NCBI GenBank assembly: GCA_945787425.1
Contig: CALZHO010000008.1
Span: 1-14,381 of the forward strand
Direction: 5' to 3'
Length of the DNA stretch: 14,381 nucleotides
Source: an uncultured Bacteroidales bacterium
GTDB taxonomy: Bacteria; Bacteroidota; Bacteroidia; Bacteroidales; Paludibacteraceae
A model generated the notes under the pieces. The model was given only the letters and a program-made list of their open reading frames with translations. It did no database searches and had not been told where the DNA came from. Below are positions 12,855 through 14,381 of this stretch, piece after piece (within the stretch, counting starts at the first letter, position 1; each line of letters begins with the position of its first letter). The translations under genes and the position numbers were made by a program.

Positions 12855-14381
12855 TTAATATCTAAATGAACTACCTCCCACAAACTCACGCAAGAACGAT
12901 GTAGGTGGTATCTCACGTTCGGGTATGGATTCGAAGTAACTCAAGTACTTCTTCAAGCGGTGCGCGGTAGTATATTCATCGCAGTATTTGGGCACCTCGT
13001 CCAGAATAGGTTCGGCATGGCGCTTCAGTACGGCTAATTCGAAGAGTAAGGCAGAGTTGAACATCACATCGGCTTCTTCCTGGAATGGTGTTATCCACCT
13101 GTCTTCGCCACGTTGTACACTACTCAAACGGGCAATCGTCTCGCGCGCGGAATAACCGCGGTAGCGATAATCGCGCACGATACGACGAATCAGGCGAACA
13201 TCGCTCGTGGGAATCCAGTTGTGATTATCCAGGTTAACAGTCGTCAATGAACTCACAAAAATCTTGAACACCACCTCGCGAGGAATATTAGGCATCAGTT
13301 CGGGGTTGAGGGCATGCAATCCCTCCAGTATCACCACCGTATCTTGCTCCAATCGAAGGGTATCTCCTCGAAACTCGCGCTTACCTGTTTCGAAATTGTA
13401 GAATGGTAGTGAAACGGTTTTCCCTTCAAGCAGGTCTGCTACTTGCTGACGAAAAAGTGGCAAATCCAGCGTATGCAGGTGCTCGAAGTCCCACTCGCCA
13501 TTCTCATCACGTGGGGTATCTTCGCGGTTAACAAAGTAATTGTCCATGGAGATGACCACAGGGCGTATGCCATTCACCATCAGCTGAATAGTCAAACGCT
13601 TGGAGAAGGTCGTTTTTCCTGACGAACTGGGACCTGAGATTAACACAAACCGTGGTACTCCCCCCTCACGATGAGCTATCTGGTCGGCTATCTGCGCCAC
13701 TTTCTTCTCGTGCAATGCCTCCGAAAGCTTAATCATCTCAAAGCTCTTTTGGTTCTTACATGCCTTGTTGAATTCACCCACATTGCTGATGTGTAGCAGT
13801 TTGTTCCACCCCACAAACTCTTTGAATATTCCAAATCGTTTATCCTGCACGCTACGATCTGCCAACTCGTTAGGGTTCTTGCGCGATGGAATACGCAGCA
13901 GGATGTTATCCTGATACATCTCTATATCAAAGAGGTTGATATATCCCGTTGATGGCATGAGGGCACCTGTGTAATAGTCTATATAATCGCCCATTCGGTA
14001 GTAGCGACAATAGGGGTTTCCTAATGTCTCAAACAGGGTGGTTTCACCCTCTTTGCGCTCGCCAAACAGACGGATTACTTCTTTGGTCTGCCTCTCTTCA
14101 GTCACGATAGGGCGGTCTTCTGCAATGATGGCATGCATACGACTTTTGAGTTGCTCTACGATATCTGGGGTAATTTGTTTTGCTTCATCACGTGATTCGC
14201 GAATGGTGCAGTAAAACCCTTTGCTGATGGGGTGCTCGATACGCAAATCACAGGTGGGCCATAATTCGCGAACAGCACATGCCATCACCATACTCAGTGT
14301 GCGAATATAGCATCGCCTGCCGCTGTCGCTGGTGGCATCAATAAACTCAATGTCTTTGGGCTTGTAAATGAGGAAGTTGAG
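12855..14381 (-). CDS. Nucleoside (uridine-type) kinase with N-terminal ThrRS-like domain, 5' end outside window
   Basis: Only the C-terminal 508 codons are visible. The frame runs open from the stop at 12857-12855 to the window edge, beginning LNFLIYKPKDIEFIDATS, so the ATG at 14291 is internal. The first about 130 residues resemble the second additional (editing-like) domain of threonyl-tRNA synthetase (LRIEHPISKGFYCTI). The kinase domain carries the P-loop GPSSSGKT at about visible residue 250, then VVISMDNYFVNREDTPRDENG, WDFEHLHTLDLPLF, VVILEGLHALNPEL and a lid region (DVRLIRRIVRDYRYRG): the phosphoribulokinase/uridine-kinase family. It probably phosphorylates uridine/cytidine or a related nucleoside using ATP or GTP. 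Bacteroidetes homologues are about 550 aa and start with a TGS-like domain, so perhaps 45 residues are missing. It is the first visible gene of the minus operon. Confidence 0.92.
   Translation of the reverse strand, partial: LNFLIYKPKDIEFIDATSDSGRRCYIRTLSMVMACAVRELWPTCDLRIEHPISKGFYCTIRESRDEAKQITPDIVEQLKSRMHAIIAEDRPIVTEERQTKEVIRLFGERKEGETTLFETLGNPYCRYYRMGDYIDYYTGALMPSTGYINLFDIEMYQDNILLRIPSRKNPNELADRSVQDKRFGIFKEFVGWNKLLHISNVGEFNKACKNQKSFEMIKLSEALHEKKVAQIADQIAHREGGVPRFVLISGPSSSGKTTFSKRLTIQLMVNGIRPVVISMDNYFVNREDTPRDENGEWDFEHLHTLDLPLFRQQVADLLEGKTVSLPFYNFETGKREFRGDTLRLEQDTVVILEGLHALNPELMPNIPREVVFKIFVSSLTTVNLDNHNWIPTSDVRLIRRIVRDYRYRGYSARETIARLSSVQRGEDRWITPFQEEADVMFNSALLFELAVLKRHAEPILDEVPKYCDEYTTAHRLKKYLSYFESIPEREIPPTSFLREFVGGSSFRY

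Noticed and set aside
14289..14291. ATG at 14291 as the kinase start
   Set aside because: The frame continues upstream to the window edge with family-like sequence (NFLIYKPKDIEFID, CYIRTLS), so this Met is internal.

Overview
The window looks like a chromosomal segment of a Bacteroidales bacterium that has a type IX secretion system (T9SS). Three things support this. First, all seven promoters I can recognise carry the Bacteroidetes primary-sigma -7 box TAnnTTTG, usually with TTTG 19-20 nt upstream. Second, Shine-Dalgarno sequences are nearly absent. Third, the gene content is typical of the group: a bS16 with a long Ala/Glu-rich tail, a PorZ-type T9SS protein, a DUF2147 protein, and a nucleoside kinase joined to a threonyl-tRNA-synthetase-like domain. 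T9SS argues against the genus Bacteroides and fits Porphyromonas-, Prevotella- or Paludibacter-like lineages; I cannot narrow it further.

Layout. Positions 1-79 (minus) hold the first codons of a membrane protein that runs off the left edge. It diverges from a TonB-dependent outer-membrane receptor (403-2445, plus), and each has its own promoter in the shared gap. A gene-poor stretch of about 585 nt (2446-3030) holds a terminator hairpin, a 42-nt palindrome, an 11-bp tandem repeat and the rpsP promoter. Next come rpsP (bS16) with a terminator, a family-2 glycosyltransferase with its own promoter, and miaB, all on plus. Two six-unit arrays of 7-bp repeats sit just after the rpsP stop and across the glycosyltransferase stop. 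A further promoter drives a leader with a terminator-like hairpin, a 37-codon ORF, greA and a HIT-family gene, closed by a bidirectional terminator. Facing it is a secreted DUF2147 protein (minus). Divergent from that are rdgB (house-cleaning dITP/XTP pyrophosphatase) and porZ on plus.

The right third is one minus-strand operon, read from the right edge: nucleoside kinase (5' end outside the window), secreted SPOR-domain protein, folE (GTP cyclohydrolase I) and an acyltransferase-3 membrane protein. Gaps are 1 nt, an ATGA overlap, and 28 nt. Its last gene overlaps the 3' end of porZ tail to tail by 4 nt.

Most genes are housekeeping: translation (rpsP, miaB), transcription fidelity (greA), nucleotide pool hygiene (rdgB, HIT), folate/pterin synthesis (folE) and nucleoside salvage. 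Envelope functions are the TonB receptor, glycosyltransferase, PorZ, SPOR protein and acyltransferase. I see no CRISPR array, tRNA, rRNA, prophage or intact insertion sequence. The observations most worth a second look are non-coding: the heptamer arrays flanking the glycosyltransferase, an attenuator-like greA leader that resembles the arrangement known from E. coli, the 42-nt palindrome, and a palindromic repeat apparently domesticated inside the receptor gene.
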